Shown: one piece after another, positions 1 to 8,126 of the stretch
Layout of the letters: the number at the start of each line of letters is the position of its first letter
Position numbering within the stretch: position 1 is the first letter of the stretch
Assembly: GCA_036824005.1 (NCBI GenBank)
Contig: DAITBA010000004.1
Coordinates: forward strand, 1 to 64,000
Direction of reading: 5' to 3'
Length of the DNA stretch: 64,000 nucleotides
Source of the DNA: DAITBA01 sp036824005
Lineage (GTDB): Bacteria > Pseudomonadota > Gammaproteobacteria > Burkholderiales > Rhodocyclaceae
Notes under the pieces: model-generated
The model's database searches: none
What the model saw: the letters and a program-made list of their open reading frames with translations, nothing else
Told to the model about the DNA's origin: nothing
Program-made: the position numbers and the translations under genes

Positions 1-30
1 TGCCGGGAGTTCGTCCCGGCGGCCGAGTTC

Positions 31-464
31 CTTTCTTTTGCTTCGCCAAAAGAAAGTAGGCAAAGACAACGCAGTTGCGGCGCAGGCTCACGTGCGAAGC
101 ACGTTATGCCGGAGTCAAAAGGCGACCCGGGTTCGCCGGCCATTCGGCTGCTGTGCAGCCGAATGGCTTCCCTGCGCTGCGACGCTTTTCCCCCTTCTGT
201 CGCGCCGAGCAGCGCAGGCTGGCCGGGGGGCAGTCGGCGAGGACTGTCTGAGCCCCGCAAGGGCGAGTTCCGCAGCCGCCCCGGCCAGTCGAGCAGCGCA
301 GGGCACCCGCAGCGAAGCGGAGGGCGCGACAGCAGGGTCGCCTTCTTTTGGTTACTTTTCTTGGCGAAGCAAGAAAAGTAACTCGCCCGCCGGGGCGAAC
401 TCCCGGCACGCAGCCCCGCCGGGACACACCCCGGCAAAGACTCCCGCCGGGGCGAATTCCCGGC
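31..464. repeat. Hairpin- and repeat-rich intergenic spacer
   Basis: This stretch has no convincing gene. It holds a perfect hairpin at 31-56 (10-bp arms, loop cttcgc) and a second at 351-382 (12-bp arms around an 8-nt loop). Near-identical GC palindromes lie at 389-407 and 446-464, and a variant (ccgggagttcgtcccgg) is at the very start of the window. Open frames across it have low-complexity composition. Such spacers recur in beta- and gammaproteobacterial genomes. Whether this one is an interspersed repeat family needs a genome-wide comparison. Confidence 0.55.
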
Positions 465-493
465 AGACAGTCCAATGCATATGGAACTCTGAC

Positions 494-814
494 ATGCCCA
501 CCTTCGCAGAAACCCTCAAACACCTCCCGGGTGTCGCCCACCTCGCAGCCATCAACTTGCTGGACGCCGAGGGCAACGTCGTCGGGAGCATCGAGCACAA
601 GCCGGGGCAGACCGGCTCGCTGGCGGTGTATAACCACCTCGGCCAAATCTACGGCGCCATCACGCCGCAGGCGGCGGCGAAGGGGCTGGACCTCTACGCC
701 GAACATACCGAGGATGCCCGCGCCAATCCCGGCAAGCATCCCAACATCGACCGGCTATTGAAGCTGATCGAGGAGAAGCGCACGCTGCGGGTGAAACACG
801 TGTTTGCGACGTAA
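494..814 (+). CDS. DUF2322-like small conserved protein
   Basis: The protein is 106 aa and soluble, with no signal peptide. It contains the segments HKPGQTGSLAVYNHLG (about residues 33-48) and AEHTEDARANPGKHPNIDRL near the C-terminus, which resemble the conserved core of the DUF2322 family. Function is unknown for that family. I chose the ATG at 494 because everything upstream in frame is low-complexity repeat sequence. The next gene is convergent. The family assignment is from memory of the pattern and moderately sure; the existence of the gene is likely. Confidence 0.6.
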   Translation: MPTFAETLKHLPGVAHLAAINLLDAEGNVVGSIEHKPGQTGSLAVYNHLGQIYGAITPQAAAKGLDLYAEHTEDARANPGKHPNIDRLLKLIEEKRTLRVKHVFAT

Positions 815-943
815 AGCCGGTACCAGGTAGGACGCAATCGGGACGGATATTGCGCCGGACGGTTCTCGTCGAACGGTCGCGCTGCAATTGACCATCGTGC
901 GGCGGGATGCGCTTTGGGTGTTCCATGCCTACAAGTGGCACCG

Positions 944-1792
944 TCACGGTTCCACGTCTTCAACCGGCAGCGGCTCGAACTGGGCGAAGAACTGGCCGGT
1001 GCCGGCCGGAGAGGTCTGCTCCAGATAAAGGGCGGCAAGTTTCAGTCGCCCGGCCCCGTGCAGTTGGGGGCCCTCGATCATGGAGTGGAAGTGCTCGCCG
1101 CCGAGCAGATGATGGGTGAGCGTCACGTACAGGCGCGCGAGCACGCCGTGACGCAGCATGGTCTCCAGCAGGCGCGGGCCGCCGAGCAGGAAGGCGCTGC
1201 GCAGACCCCGCCGCGCCAGCTCCTCCACCAGGGGCCGGCCTTCCACCATCGTCCCCCCGCCGGCGCGCACGACCTCGTAGCCTTCGGTCTCCAGCGCGCG
1301 TACGCGCGCCGCGTCGGCCGATTCGCCGGTGGCGACGAACACCTCCTGATCGTCGCCGCGGATGGATTCGGGAATCGGGAAGTCGAGACTGCCGCTGACG
1401 ATGCAGATCGCCGGTTGTGGACGCAGTCCCTGGGCCGTGCGCCACGCCGCCAGATCTTCGTGGCCGGTGGCTCCGCCCACCTGCAGGATGTCGTCCAGCC
1501 GCCCCCGGGCGAGCGCGCGCAGGTAGCCGCCGTGGGTGATCAGGCAATCGGCCTGGGCCATGAGTTCCAGCAGCAAACGGAAGTCGCTCTCGCTCGTCAG
1601 GGTCTCGGGCACATGGCTCTGGCCGCTGTCGGGGTCGCGCAGGGCGATGCGCCCGTCGAAGCTCGAAACGAAGTTGCCATAGACGAAGGGTTGTTCGGCG
1701 CTGCCCAGCTCGTGCAGGCGCTGGGCGAGGTACAGGCCGCGCAGGGGATGGGTGCGTGAGTCGGGATAGAGCTGCAGCAGGGTGTCGGCCAT
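944..1792 (-). CDS. Pyrimidine reductase / RibD C-terminal domain protein
   Basis: This is a 282-aa soluble protein with the dihydrofolate-reductase-like fold of the RibD C-terminal reductase. YGNFVSSFDGRIAL (about residues 38-51) is the substrate and NADPH-binding start of that family, and HGGYLRALARG and the later GGPRLLETML segment fit the nucleotide-binding parts. There is no deaminase domain, so it is a stand-alone reductase rather than bifunctional RibD. It could act in riboflavin or folate-type reduction, but the substrate is unknown. It is divergent from the gene at 1941. Confidence 0.75.
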   Translation of the reverse strand: MADTLLQLYPDSRTHPLRGLYLAQRLHELGSAEQPFVYGNFVSSFDGRIALRDPDSGQSHVPETLTSESDFRLLLELMAQADCLITHGGYLRALARGRLDDILQVGGATGHEDLAAWRTAQGLRPQPAICIVSGSLDFPIPESIRGDDQEVFVATGESADAARVRALETEGYEVVRAGGGTMVEGRPLVEELARRGLRSAFLLGGPRLLETMLRHGVLARLYVTLTHHLLGGEHFHSMIEGPQLHGAGRLKLAALYLEQTSPAGTGQFFAQFEPLPVEDVEP

Positions 1793-1853
1793 GAGACGAT
1801 TCTAGCGCGCCGGCGCCGGTACATCGCCGTGCGTGCGTGGGCTGGTAGTCGGC

Positions 1854-1882
1854 TTGACACTGCTTTCGTGCCGGCGCATGTT
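1854..1882 (+). promoter_or_regulatory. Possible sigma70 promoter for the oxygenase-like gene
   Basis: A perfect -35 box TTGACA (1854-1859) is followed after 17 bp by catgtt, which matches the -10 consensus at only three of six positions. It lies in the spacer between the divergent genes and about 60 bp upstream of the ATG at 1941. The weak -10 keeps confidence low. Confidence 0.3.
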
Positions 1883-1940
1883 TTGTAGACCTTGAACGGC
1901 GCCTGCCGTTTCCGCCGAAACCACCCACCGAGGTGACACC

Positions 1941-2597
1941 ATGGAGCATCTGCTACGCGTGCGCAAGAACGTCCTCGATGCAATCCTGGCCGTGGACGCC
2001 GTCAAGGCCACGCTCGCCGGCCGGCTCGATCCGGCCATCTATATCGGTTATCTGACCAACGTCTTCCACTACGCCCGGCACAGTGCCACCGTCATCGGCA
2101 TGGCCGGGGCGCGGGCCGTGCCGCGCCATCCTCAGCTGGCGCAGTATCTGCTCCACCACGCCAACGAGGAGCTGGGCCATGACGAATGGGCGCTGGACGA
2201 CCTGGCGGCGCTCGGCGTACCGGCGCAGGCCGTGCGTGCGACGCGCCCGGTGCCGGCCTGCGCCGCCATGATCGGCTACGAGTACTACATCGCCGCCCAC
2301 GCCAACCCCATCGGCCTGTTCGGCTGGCTGTACACGCTGGAGGCCATGGGCGACGACCTGGGCAGCCGCATCGCTCAGGCGATCGGGCCGCAGCTCGGCG
2401 CGGCGGGCGGGCGCGGCATCAAGTTCCTCGCCGGGCACGGCGTGGCCGATCACGACCACACCGCCGATCTGACGCGCATGATCTCGACCCACGTCACGGA
2501 TGCGGGAGACCGCGCCGATGTCGAGCACGTGGCCGACGTGGTCGGCGATCTCTACGTCCGGATGTTCCACCAGATCGCCGAACGCGCACGCTCATGA
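1941..2597 (+). CDS. Iron-containing redox enzyme, heme-oxygenase-like (HDO) fold
   Basis: The 218-aa all-helical protein has the metal-ligand pattern of heme-oxygenase-like di-iron proteins. HHANEELGHDEW at residues 72-83 supplies E76/E77/H80. A middle helix has E134. GHGVADHDHT at 165-174 gives H166/D170/H171/H173. The family includes small oxidases and desaturases; the substrate here is unknown. The stop codon overlaps the start of the next gene (ATGA), which implies translational coupling with the GNAT/cyclic-nucleotide-domain protein. The start is supported by a gaggtgacacc stretch just upstream. Confidence 0.7.
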   Translation: MEHLLRVRKNVLDAILAVDAVKATLAGRLDPAIYIGYLTNVFHYARHSATVIGMAGARAVPRHPQLAQYLLHHANEELGHDEWALDDLAALGVPAQAVRATRPVPACAAMIGYEYYIAAHANPIGLFGWLYTLEAMGDDLGSRIAQAIGPQLGAAGGRGIKFLAGHGVADHDHTADLTRMISTHVTDAGDRADVEHVADVVGDLYVRMFHQIAERARS

Positions 2598-3751
2598 CCA
2601 TCAAGGCCTTCGTTGCCCGCAGCGACGAGGAGCGCGAGCGCATCTATCGCTTCCGCTATCGCATTTACGTCGAGGAGCTCGGGCTCGACCCGCCCGAGGC
2701 CGACCACGGGCGCAAGCGCCTGGCCGACGCCCACGACGCCTTCGGTCTGTCCTATGGCCTGGCCGACGACGACGGCAACGTCGTCGGCTCGCTGCGCTGC
2801 ATCTTCCTGGCTGAGGTACCGGACCCGGCGCCGTTTATCGCCAAGTTCGCCTTGGAGCCGGCGACGCGTGCCTTCGGACTGCCGGCGCTCGCCACCACCA
2901 GCCGCTTCATGCTCGACCCGAAACTGCGCCACGGCCTGTCGATCCTGCATCTGATGAAGGCGGCTTTCGAGGACGGCCGGGCGCGCGGCGTCCGACTCAA
3001 CTACGGCGATTGCAGCCCGCACATGCTGCCGTTCTACGAGAGCATGGGCTACCGCCGCTATGTCGCGCCCTACAACGACACCGCCTACGGCTTCAAGCTG
3101 CCGATCCTGATGCTGGTCGGCGACCGGATGCACTTCGCTGCCGTGCGCTCGCCGCTGGCACGCGTGGCCGAGGCGCACCCCGACGACGCCCAGGCACGCG
3201 AGTGGTTCGCCGCCACCTATCCCGAATGGGTGCGGCCAGCGAGCGCGGCGCTCATGTCCATGGACGGCTTCTTCGATCTGCTGGTGGAGCGTGTGGCGAG
3301 CGATCCGCTGCACGCCGTCGAGCTGTTTCGCGGCCTCTCGCGCGAGGCGGTGGAGCGCTTTCTCGCTTCCGCGACCATCGTCGACGCGGCACCGGGTGAT
3401 CGCATCGTGCGCGAAGGCGAACGTGACGACACGGTCTATGTGCTGCTCAAAGGACTGGCCGAAGTCATTCGCGGTGATGGGGGCGGGCAGGCGATCAGCG
3501 CGCTGGGTGCCGGCGACATCTTCGGCGAGATCGGCTTCCTCACCGCCACGCCGCGCACCGCCACGGTCATCGCCCGCACGCCGTGCGAAGTGCTGGTGCT
3601 CTCCGGGCGCCAGTTGCAGCGTTTTCTCGAAGGCGAGCCGGCGGTGGCGGCGCGCGTGCTGTTCAATCTGTCGCGCATCCTCGCCGGACGGCTGGCGCAG
3701 ACGACGCTGCGCCTGCCGGAGACGGACTTGCTCCGCCGCGAAGGTCCCTGA
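2594..3751 (+). CDS. GNAT-like acyltransferase fused to a cyclic-nucleotide-binding domain
   Basis: The protein is 385 aa. Residues 1-175 look like an autoinducer-synthase/GNAT acyltransferase: an RFRYRIYVEELGLDP start, a SLRCIFLAEV core strand, and YESMGYRRY near 148-156. Residues about 245-360 are a CAP-type cyclic-nucleotide-binding domain with GDIFGEIGFLTATPRTATV at 308-326, matching the phosphate-binding-cassette pattern GE...PRTA. There is no helix-turn-helix, so it is not a CRP/FNR transcription factor. The layout suggests acyl transfer gated by a ligand or second messenger. It starts by ATGA overlap with the oxygenase-like gene, and the two may modify a shared substrate (inference). 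Confidence 0.7.
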   Translation: MTIKAFVARSDEERERIYRFRYRIYVEELGLDPPEADHGRKRLADAHDAFGLSYGLADDDGNVVGSLRCIFLAEVPDPAPFIAKFALEPATRAFGLPALATTSRFMLDPKLRHGLSILHLMKAAFEDGRARGVRLNYGDCSPHMLPFYESMGYRRYVAPYNDTAYGFKLPILMLVGDRMHFAAVRSPLARVAEAHPDDAQAREWFAATYPEWVRPASAALMSMDGFFDLLVERVASDPLHAVELFRGLSREAVERFLASATIVDAAPGDRIVREGERDDTVYVLLKGLAEVIRGDGGGQAISALGAGDIFGEIGFLTATPRTATVIARTPCEVLVLSGRQLQRFLEGEPAVAARVLFNLSRILAGRLAQTTLRLPETDLLRREGP

Positions 3752-3837
3752 CCGTGGCACCATTCCCGACTTGCCTGCAGGGCGGTCGTGACCTAGATTC
3801 AAATCATCAGACTGTCGTGCAGAGAAGGAGTAGCGTC

Positions 3838-4260
3838 ATGGAACTTCTCGTTGAGCATGTGGATGTCTGGGCGGCGACGATACAAGATAAACCCGGCGCG
3901 CTCGCGGGCGCGCTGGCTGCGTTGTGGGATGCGGGCGCGGACTTGCAGTCCATCATTTCGCGGCGTGCCCCCGACGCGCCGGGTAAGGGCGTCGTGTTCG
4001 TCACGCCGTTGCAGGGCGATCGGGAGATCGATGCGGCGGCGCAGGTTGGATTCAACGTTACCCATACCCTGCATTCCGTGCGCATTATCGGACCGGACCG
4101 GCGCGGGATCGCTGCGGAGTTGACGCAAAAGCTCGCCGACGCGGGCGTCAACCTCCGCGGCTTCTCGGCCTCGGTGCTTGGCACCCAGTTCATCGCCTAT
4201 GTGGCGGTAGACTCGCTGGAAGACGCGAACAAGGCGATCAAGATCCTGGAAAAAGTCTGA
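3838..4260 (+). CDS. Double ACT-domain regulatory protein
   Basis: This 140-aa protein has two tandem ACT-like modules. The first is residues about 8-75, with the typical turn DKPGALAGALAALWDAGADL. The second is about 78-140, with IIGPDRRGIAAELTQKLADAGVNL. ACT domains bind small ligands such as amino acids. No catalytic domain is attached, so a regulatory role like that of GcvR-type proteins is possible but unproven. The ATG at 3838 is preceded by a good ribosome-binding site (agaaggag), and longer upstream extensions read through intergenic sequence. Confidence 0.75.
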   Translation: MELLVEHVDVWAATIQDKPGALAGALAALWDAGADLQSIISRRAPDAPGKGVVFVTPLQGDREIDAAAQVGFNVTHTLHSVRIIGPDRRGIAAELTQKLADAGVNLRGFSASVLGTQFIAYVAVDSLEDANKAIKILEKV

Positions 4261-4459
4261 TGTGCGGCGCAGGCAGGGGCACCGGCGCCGCTGCCGGGGA
4301 CTGATCGCACGGGTCGCTTCCGAGTGGCCCCACGCCCTCGCGCGCCCATGATGATGGTGTCGGATAGCGCGGGCGGCCGATGAGCGTGGGATTGGGGGTC
4401 CCATGCATCTGTAAGACGGCTTCGGACATACTGCCGGCATCCGACCGAGGCGACTCTCA

Positions 4460-4783
4460 ATGCTGACCGAACAGGTGATTCAGGACACAGTCCGGCGTGT
4501 CGTGGCGGCTGCCCGCGCACCGGTCAAGGTCATCGTATTCGGCTCGTATGCCAGGGGCAACCCAAGCGAAACGTCCGATCTCGATCTGATGGTGATCGAG
4601 CGCGAGCTGCCGGACGCAGGCGAGGAAATGGTACGGCTCTACGATGCCGTCGCCGGTCTCGATGCAGGGGTCGACATACTGGTCTACTCGGAGGACGAAT
4701 TCGAGAAGCGGCGCGACTGGTGTTCGACAGCGGTGTATTGGGCGGCACGCGAAGGCAGGGTGGTCTATGAGCATCAGGAGTGA
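4460..4783 (+). CDS. MNT-type nucleotidyltransferase (antitoxin-like)
   Basis: This 107-aa minimal nucleotidyltransferase carries the family signature GSYARG followed by DLD: G28, S29 and then D40/D42, with a further acidic residue near D74 (GVDILV). Stand-alone MNT proteins are usually encoded directly upstream of a HEPN-domain toxin and neutralise it by nucleotidylation. Here the expected HEPN partner follows in the right place but is broken (4767-4912). The antitoxin appears intact and may be an orphan. Confidence 0.8.
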   Translation: MLTEQVIQDTVRRVVAAARAPVKVIVFGSYARGNPSETSDLDLMVIERELPDAGEEMVRLYDAVAGLDAGVDILVYSEDEFEKRRDWCSTAVYWAAREGRVVYEHQE

Positions 4784-4912
4784 GGAGGCGGCAACGCTCG
4801 ATCGTCTGGCCCAGCAGGACAGGCTTGCTTTCTCTACGCGCTGATCGCAAACCCCGATATCGAGTTGCGCATCGCATGCTTCGACCGACAACAAACGGTG
4901 AGAATTCTTTAA
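4767..4912 (+). pseudogene. Frameshifted and truncated HEPN-domain toxin remnant
   Basis: An ATG at 4767 overlaps the end of the MNT gene and gives a 25-residue peptide (MSIRSEEAATLDRLAQQDRL...). In a second frame the sequence continues without its own start as FLYALIANPDIELRIACFDRQQTV before a TAA at 4910-4912. IELRIACFDRQQTV resembles the HEPN helix that normally reads roughly as ...CFxAQQAxEK. The order MNT then HEPN is the standard toxin-antitoxin arrangement. The frameshift and the loss of the catalytic RX4-6H half mean no active toxin is made. Confidence 0.55.
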
Positions 4913-4949
4913 GACAGCGTTAGCGAACGCTCGACGGCCGAGTTGACAG

Positions 4950-5320
4950 TCACCCTCTGTAGACCATTGCCTTGTTGACTGCCTCCACCACACCCTGAAT
5001 GAATGCTCGATCCGTGCTTCGAAGAACACGATTCTCAGCCCCAGCCATACTGACAACTACCGTGGCACGGACTTCTGAATCGGAAGCCAGATGATGCCAG
5101 GAAGGATGAAAAGTGCGCAATGCCAAATGGAGCCTTTCGCCCCGACTGCCATAATGAAGCCGAGCAAAATGACGGCTAAAGGGAACCATCGATTTGGTTT
5201 GATCTCACCAAACCGCACCGACGTGATGCCACTCATTGCATACGTGTGGGACGGCACAATCACTCGCGTGTTGGTGACGGTAACGTCGCTCACCCTATAA
5301 AAGTAGATCTCGTCACTCAT
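4950..5320 (-). pseudogene. Frameshifted DUF6232-like membrane protein
   Basis: The reading starts at the ATG at 5318-5320 with YFYRVSDVTVTNTRVIV and two hydrophobic helices (FPLAVILLGFIMAV and WHCALFILPGIIWL), then stops at 5057. A second frame continues to 4950 with SEVRATVVVSMAGAENRVL and DRAFIQGVVEAVNKAM. The two parts together match the expected DUF6232 layout: an N-terminal beta part, a membrane hairpin, and a C-terminal strand-helix with the SxDRAFI-type ending. The frame changes around 5080-5100. It overlaps the upstream relic by ATGA, so the two were an operon. Confidence 0.55.
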
Positions 5321-5769
5321 TGGAAATACCCTCGTAGCCTCGCAACCAGTCGTTGGGACTGAACGTCGTATTGACCGTTTGGTGTTTGAATGAGGATGCG
5401 ACCGATCCCCGTTACACCATCAGATTTCAGATACTGTGCCAGCAAATCGACAAGGTCGTTTCCGTATCTTAGGCCTCGGTATGCTGGGTCTATTCACCAC
5501 CCGGGTGAGCTGATCGGCCGTCCTGATGCCTCCGCAATCGCAATTGGTGTATTGCTTTCTGCTGTAAGAAATGCGTAGAGGAAATCCGTGTAGATGTTCC
5601 ACGCACGAATTGGACCACATTCGCCTTCAAGTCTTACTGAGCACCGGAGGCGTTCCCCAATTTGTGCCGACTGCTCATGCGCTAGGTCTTCTTTTCGGAC
5701 AAGACAAAGGCGCGTATTCATACTGACTGCAGTCTTGAATTGGATAACAACCAACCTAGCAGTTGTCAT
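5317..5769 (-). pseudogene. Unidentified gene with an in-frame stop
   Basis: An open frame from the ATG at 5769 runs to a TGA at 5494-5496 and then continues in exactly the same frame, with protein-like composition (GLRYGNDLVDLLAQYLKSDG), to a TGA at 5317-5319. That final stop overlaps the ATG of the DUF6232-like relic. Read through, it would be about 150 aa. I do not recognise the family. The coupled arrangement, the internal stop, and the frameshift in the next gene point to a decayed two-gene unit. A sequencing error is the other explanation. Confidence 0.45.
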
Positions 5770-5888
5770 CGGCCAAATCAACCGGTCAGATGACCGATGG
5801 ATGACGAGCGTAGACCCTGACCGAACAGGGCGACGTAAGCGGTATTGGCTTGAAGGCCCCTTATTCGGCCGCGCCTCTATGCGCGGCG

Positions 5889-7358
5889 CTATAGAATCGA
5901 TATGACGCTTATACTCGGCGAATTCTCCGCCGCGTCGGTGCGGAAGCCGCGCACCATGAGGATAGTCTGACCGGTCGTGGCGAGGCCGCAGTCGCGCGCG
6001 AGCTTCATCGCCAGTATGCGCGGGTCCTGTTGTTCCCAGTCGGGAATGGTCACGGGTAGCACGCCCCAGAGCAGGCAGCAGAAGCGCGCGACGTCCGGGT
6101 CGGCGGAGACGCCGACGATCGGTGCTGCCGGGCGCGCCGCGCTCATGACTTCGACGGAACGGCCGCTGCGGGTCAGCACGGCGATGCCGCGCACCAGAAG
6201 CTCGCGCGACAGGAGCGTGGTCGAGTTGGCCACCGCCATGTCGATGGGAATCGGCGGCGCGGGCTTCCTGTGCACGGGTGCGTAGGGATCGAGGCTGGAA
6301 AACGCGCCGCGGGCAAACTGGTGACCTTCCACCTCGCGGATGATGGTGTCCATCATAACTACGGCTTCGACCGGATAGGCGCCGGCGGCCGTTTCGCCCG
6401 AAAGCATGACGGCATCGGCACCGCCGCGCACGGCGTTGGCGACGTCGGTAACCTCGGCACGCGTTGGGCGGGCGTTCGTGATCATGGTTTCCAGCATCTG
6501 TGTGGCAACGATGACGGGCTTGTGATACTCGCGCGCGAAGGCGACCAACTCTTCCTGAACATTCGGCACGTTCTGCGGCGGCAGTTCCACGCCCAGGTCG
6601 CCGCGCGCGATCATGATCGCGTCGGAGGCGCGCAGAATGTCCTCGATGTTCTCCAGCGCCTCCGGCTTCTCGATCTTGCTGATGATGGGCACCTGGCGCG
6701 GACCCTCGCGCATCAGCGCGCGCAGTGCTTCGACATCACCCGCCTGGCGGACGAAGGATAGCGCTACGAGATCGACGCCCAGCGCGATGGCAAAGCGCGC
6801 ATCCGCCTGATCCTTCTCCGTCAGCGCCGGCGCCGAGACGTTGACGCCGGGCAGGTTCATGCCCTTGTTGTTCTTGAGCATGCCGCCATGGACGACGGTG
6901 CAGGTGATCTCGCTGTCTTGAATCGCCTCGACCCGCAACTCCAGATTGCCGTCGTCCAGGAGGATACGGTCACCCGGCACGACATCCTGGGCCAGTGCGG
7001 CATACTGCGACGGGATGAGCGCCGGCGTGCCCGGTACGTCGCGGGTCGTCACGCAGACCATCTGTCCGTCCGTGAGCGTGATGGGGCCCCCGGGAAAGAC
7101 GCCGGTACGGATCTTCGGGCCGCACAAATCGGCGAACACGGCCACCTGTGCGTTGCAGGCGTCGGCGGCGGCCCGGATCGTGAGGTAAGCCTCGCGATGG
7201 GCGTCGTGGCTGCCGTGCGACATGTTCAGGCGAAAGACATTCACACCCGACTTGATGAGCGCTTCCAGCACGGCCGGTTCGCGCGAGGCCGGGCCGACGG
7301 TGGCGACGATCTTGGTGCGGCGATACTTGAGCAGCGGCACACCCGAGGTTATGACCAT
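5889..7358 (-). CDS. pyk: Pyruvate kinase
   Basis: The 489-aa enzyme converts phosphoenolpyruvate and ADP to pyruvate and ATP, the last step of glycolysis. Hallmarks are RRTKIVATVGPAS near the start, NMSHGSHDAH (about residues 44-53), FADLCGPKIRTG, and the central ISKIEKPEALENIEDI with MIARGDLGVELP. TQMLETM and the regulatory C-domain follow. Length is normal for a bacterial pyruvate kinase. It is convergent with nothing on the left and lies just downstream of vapC on the same strand. Confidence 0.93.
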   Translation of the reverse strand: MVITSGVPLLKYRRTKIVATVGPASREPAVLEALIKSGVNVFRLNMSHGSHDAHREAYLTIRAAADACNAQVAVFADLCGPKIRTGVFPGGPITLTDGQMVCVTTRDVPGTPALIPSQYAALAQDVVPGDRILLDDGNLELRVEAIQDSEITCTVVHGGMLKNNKGMNLPGVNVSAPALTEKDQADARFAIALGVDLVALSFVRQAGDVEALRALMREGPRQVPIISKIEKPEALENIEDILRASDAIMIARGDLGVELPPQNVPNVQEELVAFAREYHKPVIVATQMLETMITNARPTRAEVTDVANAVRGGADAVMLSGETAAGAYPVEAVVMMDTIIREVEGHQFARGAFSSLDPYAPVHRKPAPPIPIDMAVANSTTLLSRELLVRGIAVLTRSGRSVEVMSAARPAAPIVGVSADPDVARFCCLLWGVLPVTIPDWEQQDPRILAMKLARDCGLATTGQTILMVRGFRTDAAENSPSISVISIL

Positions 7359-7379
7359 GGCGGGATCCTCGCGTCGGGA

Positions 7380-7817
7380 CTAGGACTGCAGGGGGTCAAA
7401 GACTTCGACGAACGGGAAGCGATGGAAATCCGTGTCCCGGGTACAGACTTGCCGAATGCCGTGCTCGCGCATGAGAATCGCCGTGTGCGCGTCGTGGAGA
7501 AGATTGCCCACCAGGTAGGGAAGTTCCATGAATACCTGCGCGGCGACCTCCGCGTGTCGCTGCGTGGCCACAAGTATGCCGAGACCGGGTGCCGCGAGAA
7601 GTGCAGACACGAAATCCCATGCCGAAGCAGCGCTCCACGGCCTGCGCATTACCCGTGGATGCGTCGTTATGCGTAGGAACTCGTACAAAATTGGCCACGT
7701 AGTGTACCAGGCGTCGGGGCGACGCCTTTGACCTTCGAGCCATTCGTGACAGGCGGCGTGAAACGGAGAATCCGCGTCAGCGGCATAGACCAGCACGTTG
7801 GTGTCGACGACCAGCAC
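7380..7817 (-). CDS. vapC: PIN-domain ribonuclease toxin (VapC family)
   Basis: This 145-aa PIN-domain protein starts VVDTNVLVYAAD. The acidic quartet is visible as D5, E46 (WPILYEF), D109 (LLHDAHTA) and D128/D130 (TRDTDFHRF), which would coordinate Mg2+ for RNA cleavage. It starts with GTG at 7815-7817, overlapping the antitoxin stop by one base (TAGTG), the usual coupling of a VapBC pair. It is on the strand of pyk and just upstream of it. Confidence 0.85.
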   Translation of the reverse strand: MLVVDTNVLVYAADADSPFHAACHEWLEGQRRRPDAWYTTWPILYEFLRITTHPRVMRRPWSAASAWDFVSALLAAPGLGILVATQRHAEVAAQVFMELPYLVGNLLHDAHTAILMREHGIRQVCTRDTDFHRFPFVEVFDPLQS

Positions 7818-8044
7818 TAGCGCCCTTCCATCGCTTGGTACAAGGCGTCACGGTCGGCGATGTCGACCAACGTACCGCCGCTCCGGAACGTCGGCAAAGG
7901 AGGAAGCTCTTCGCGCTTCCGCTGGGAGCGGAACTGCATGCGCAGGGCCGTCTCGACCAACTCCGACATCGTTCGTCCTTGGCGGACCGCTTCGCGCTTA
8001 AGCTGGGCCATGACCGTGTCGTCGATATTGAGCGTCGTTTTCAT
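7817..8044 (-). CDS. vapB: Ribbon-helix-helix antitoxin (VapB type)
   Basis: The 75-aa protein begins MKTTLNIDDTVMAQLKREAV, followed by GRTMSELVETALRMQF, the pattern of a ribbon-helix-helix DNA-binding antitoxin with a short C-terminal toxin-binding tail. The ATG at 8042-8044 is preferred over longer upstream forms because it begins the beta-strand directly. It precedes and overlaps vapC. Autoregulation of the pair is expected from the family, but I did not find a clear operator. Confidence 0.83.
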   Translation of the reverse strand: MKTTLNIDDTVMAQLKREAVRQGRTMSELVETALRMQFRSQRKREELPPLPTFRSGGTLVDIADRDALYQAMEGR

Positions 8045-8126
8045 ATGGCTAACCGTATCAGCAGTATGGTTGTACGTCAATCTGGTTTGATGAACACGAC
8101 GACGTCGCGGTAATCTTTGGCCGGCC

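Noticed and set aside
2594..3751. CAP-domain protein as the FNR/DNR regulator of the nir/nos genes
   Set aside because: It lacks a helix-turn-helix and carries a GNAT domain instead.
5494..5496. Selenocysteine codon at the internal TGA
   Set aside because: The residue context is not a known selenoprotein site, no downstream stem-loop stands out, and the neighbouring gene is also damaged, so decay is simpler.
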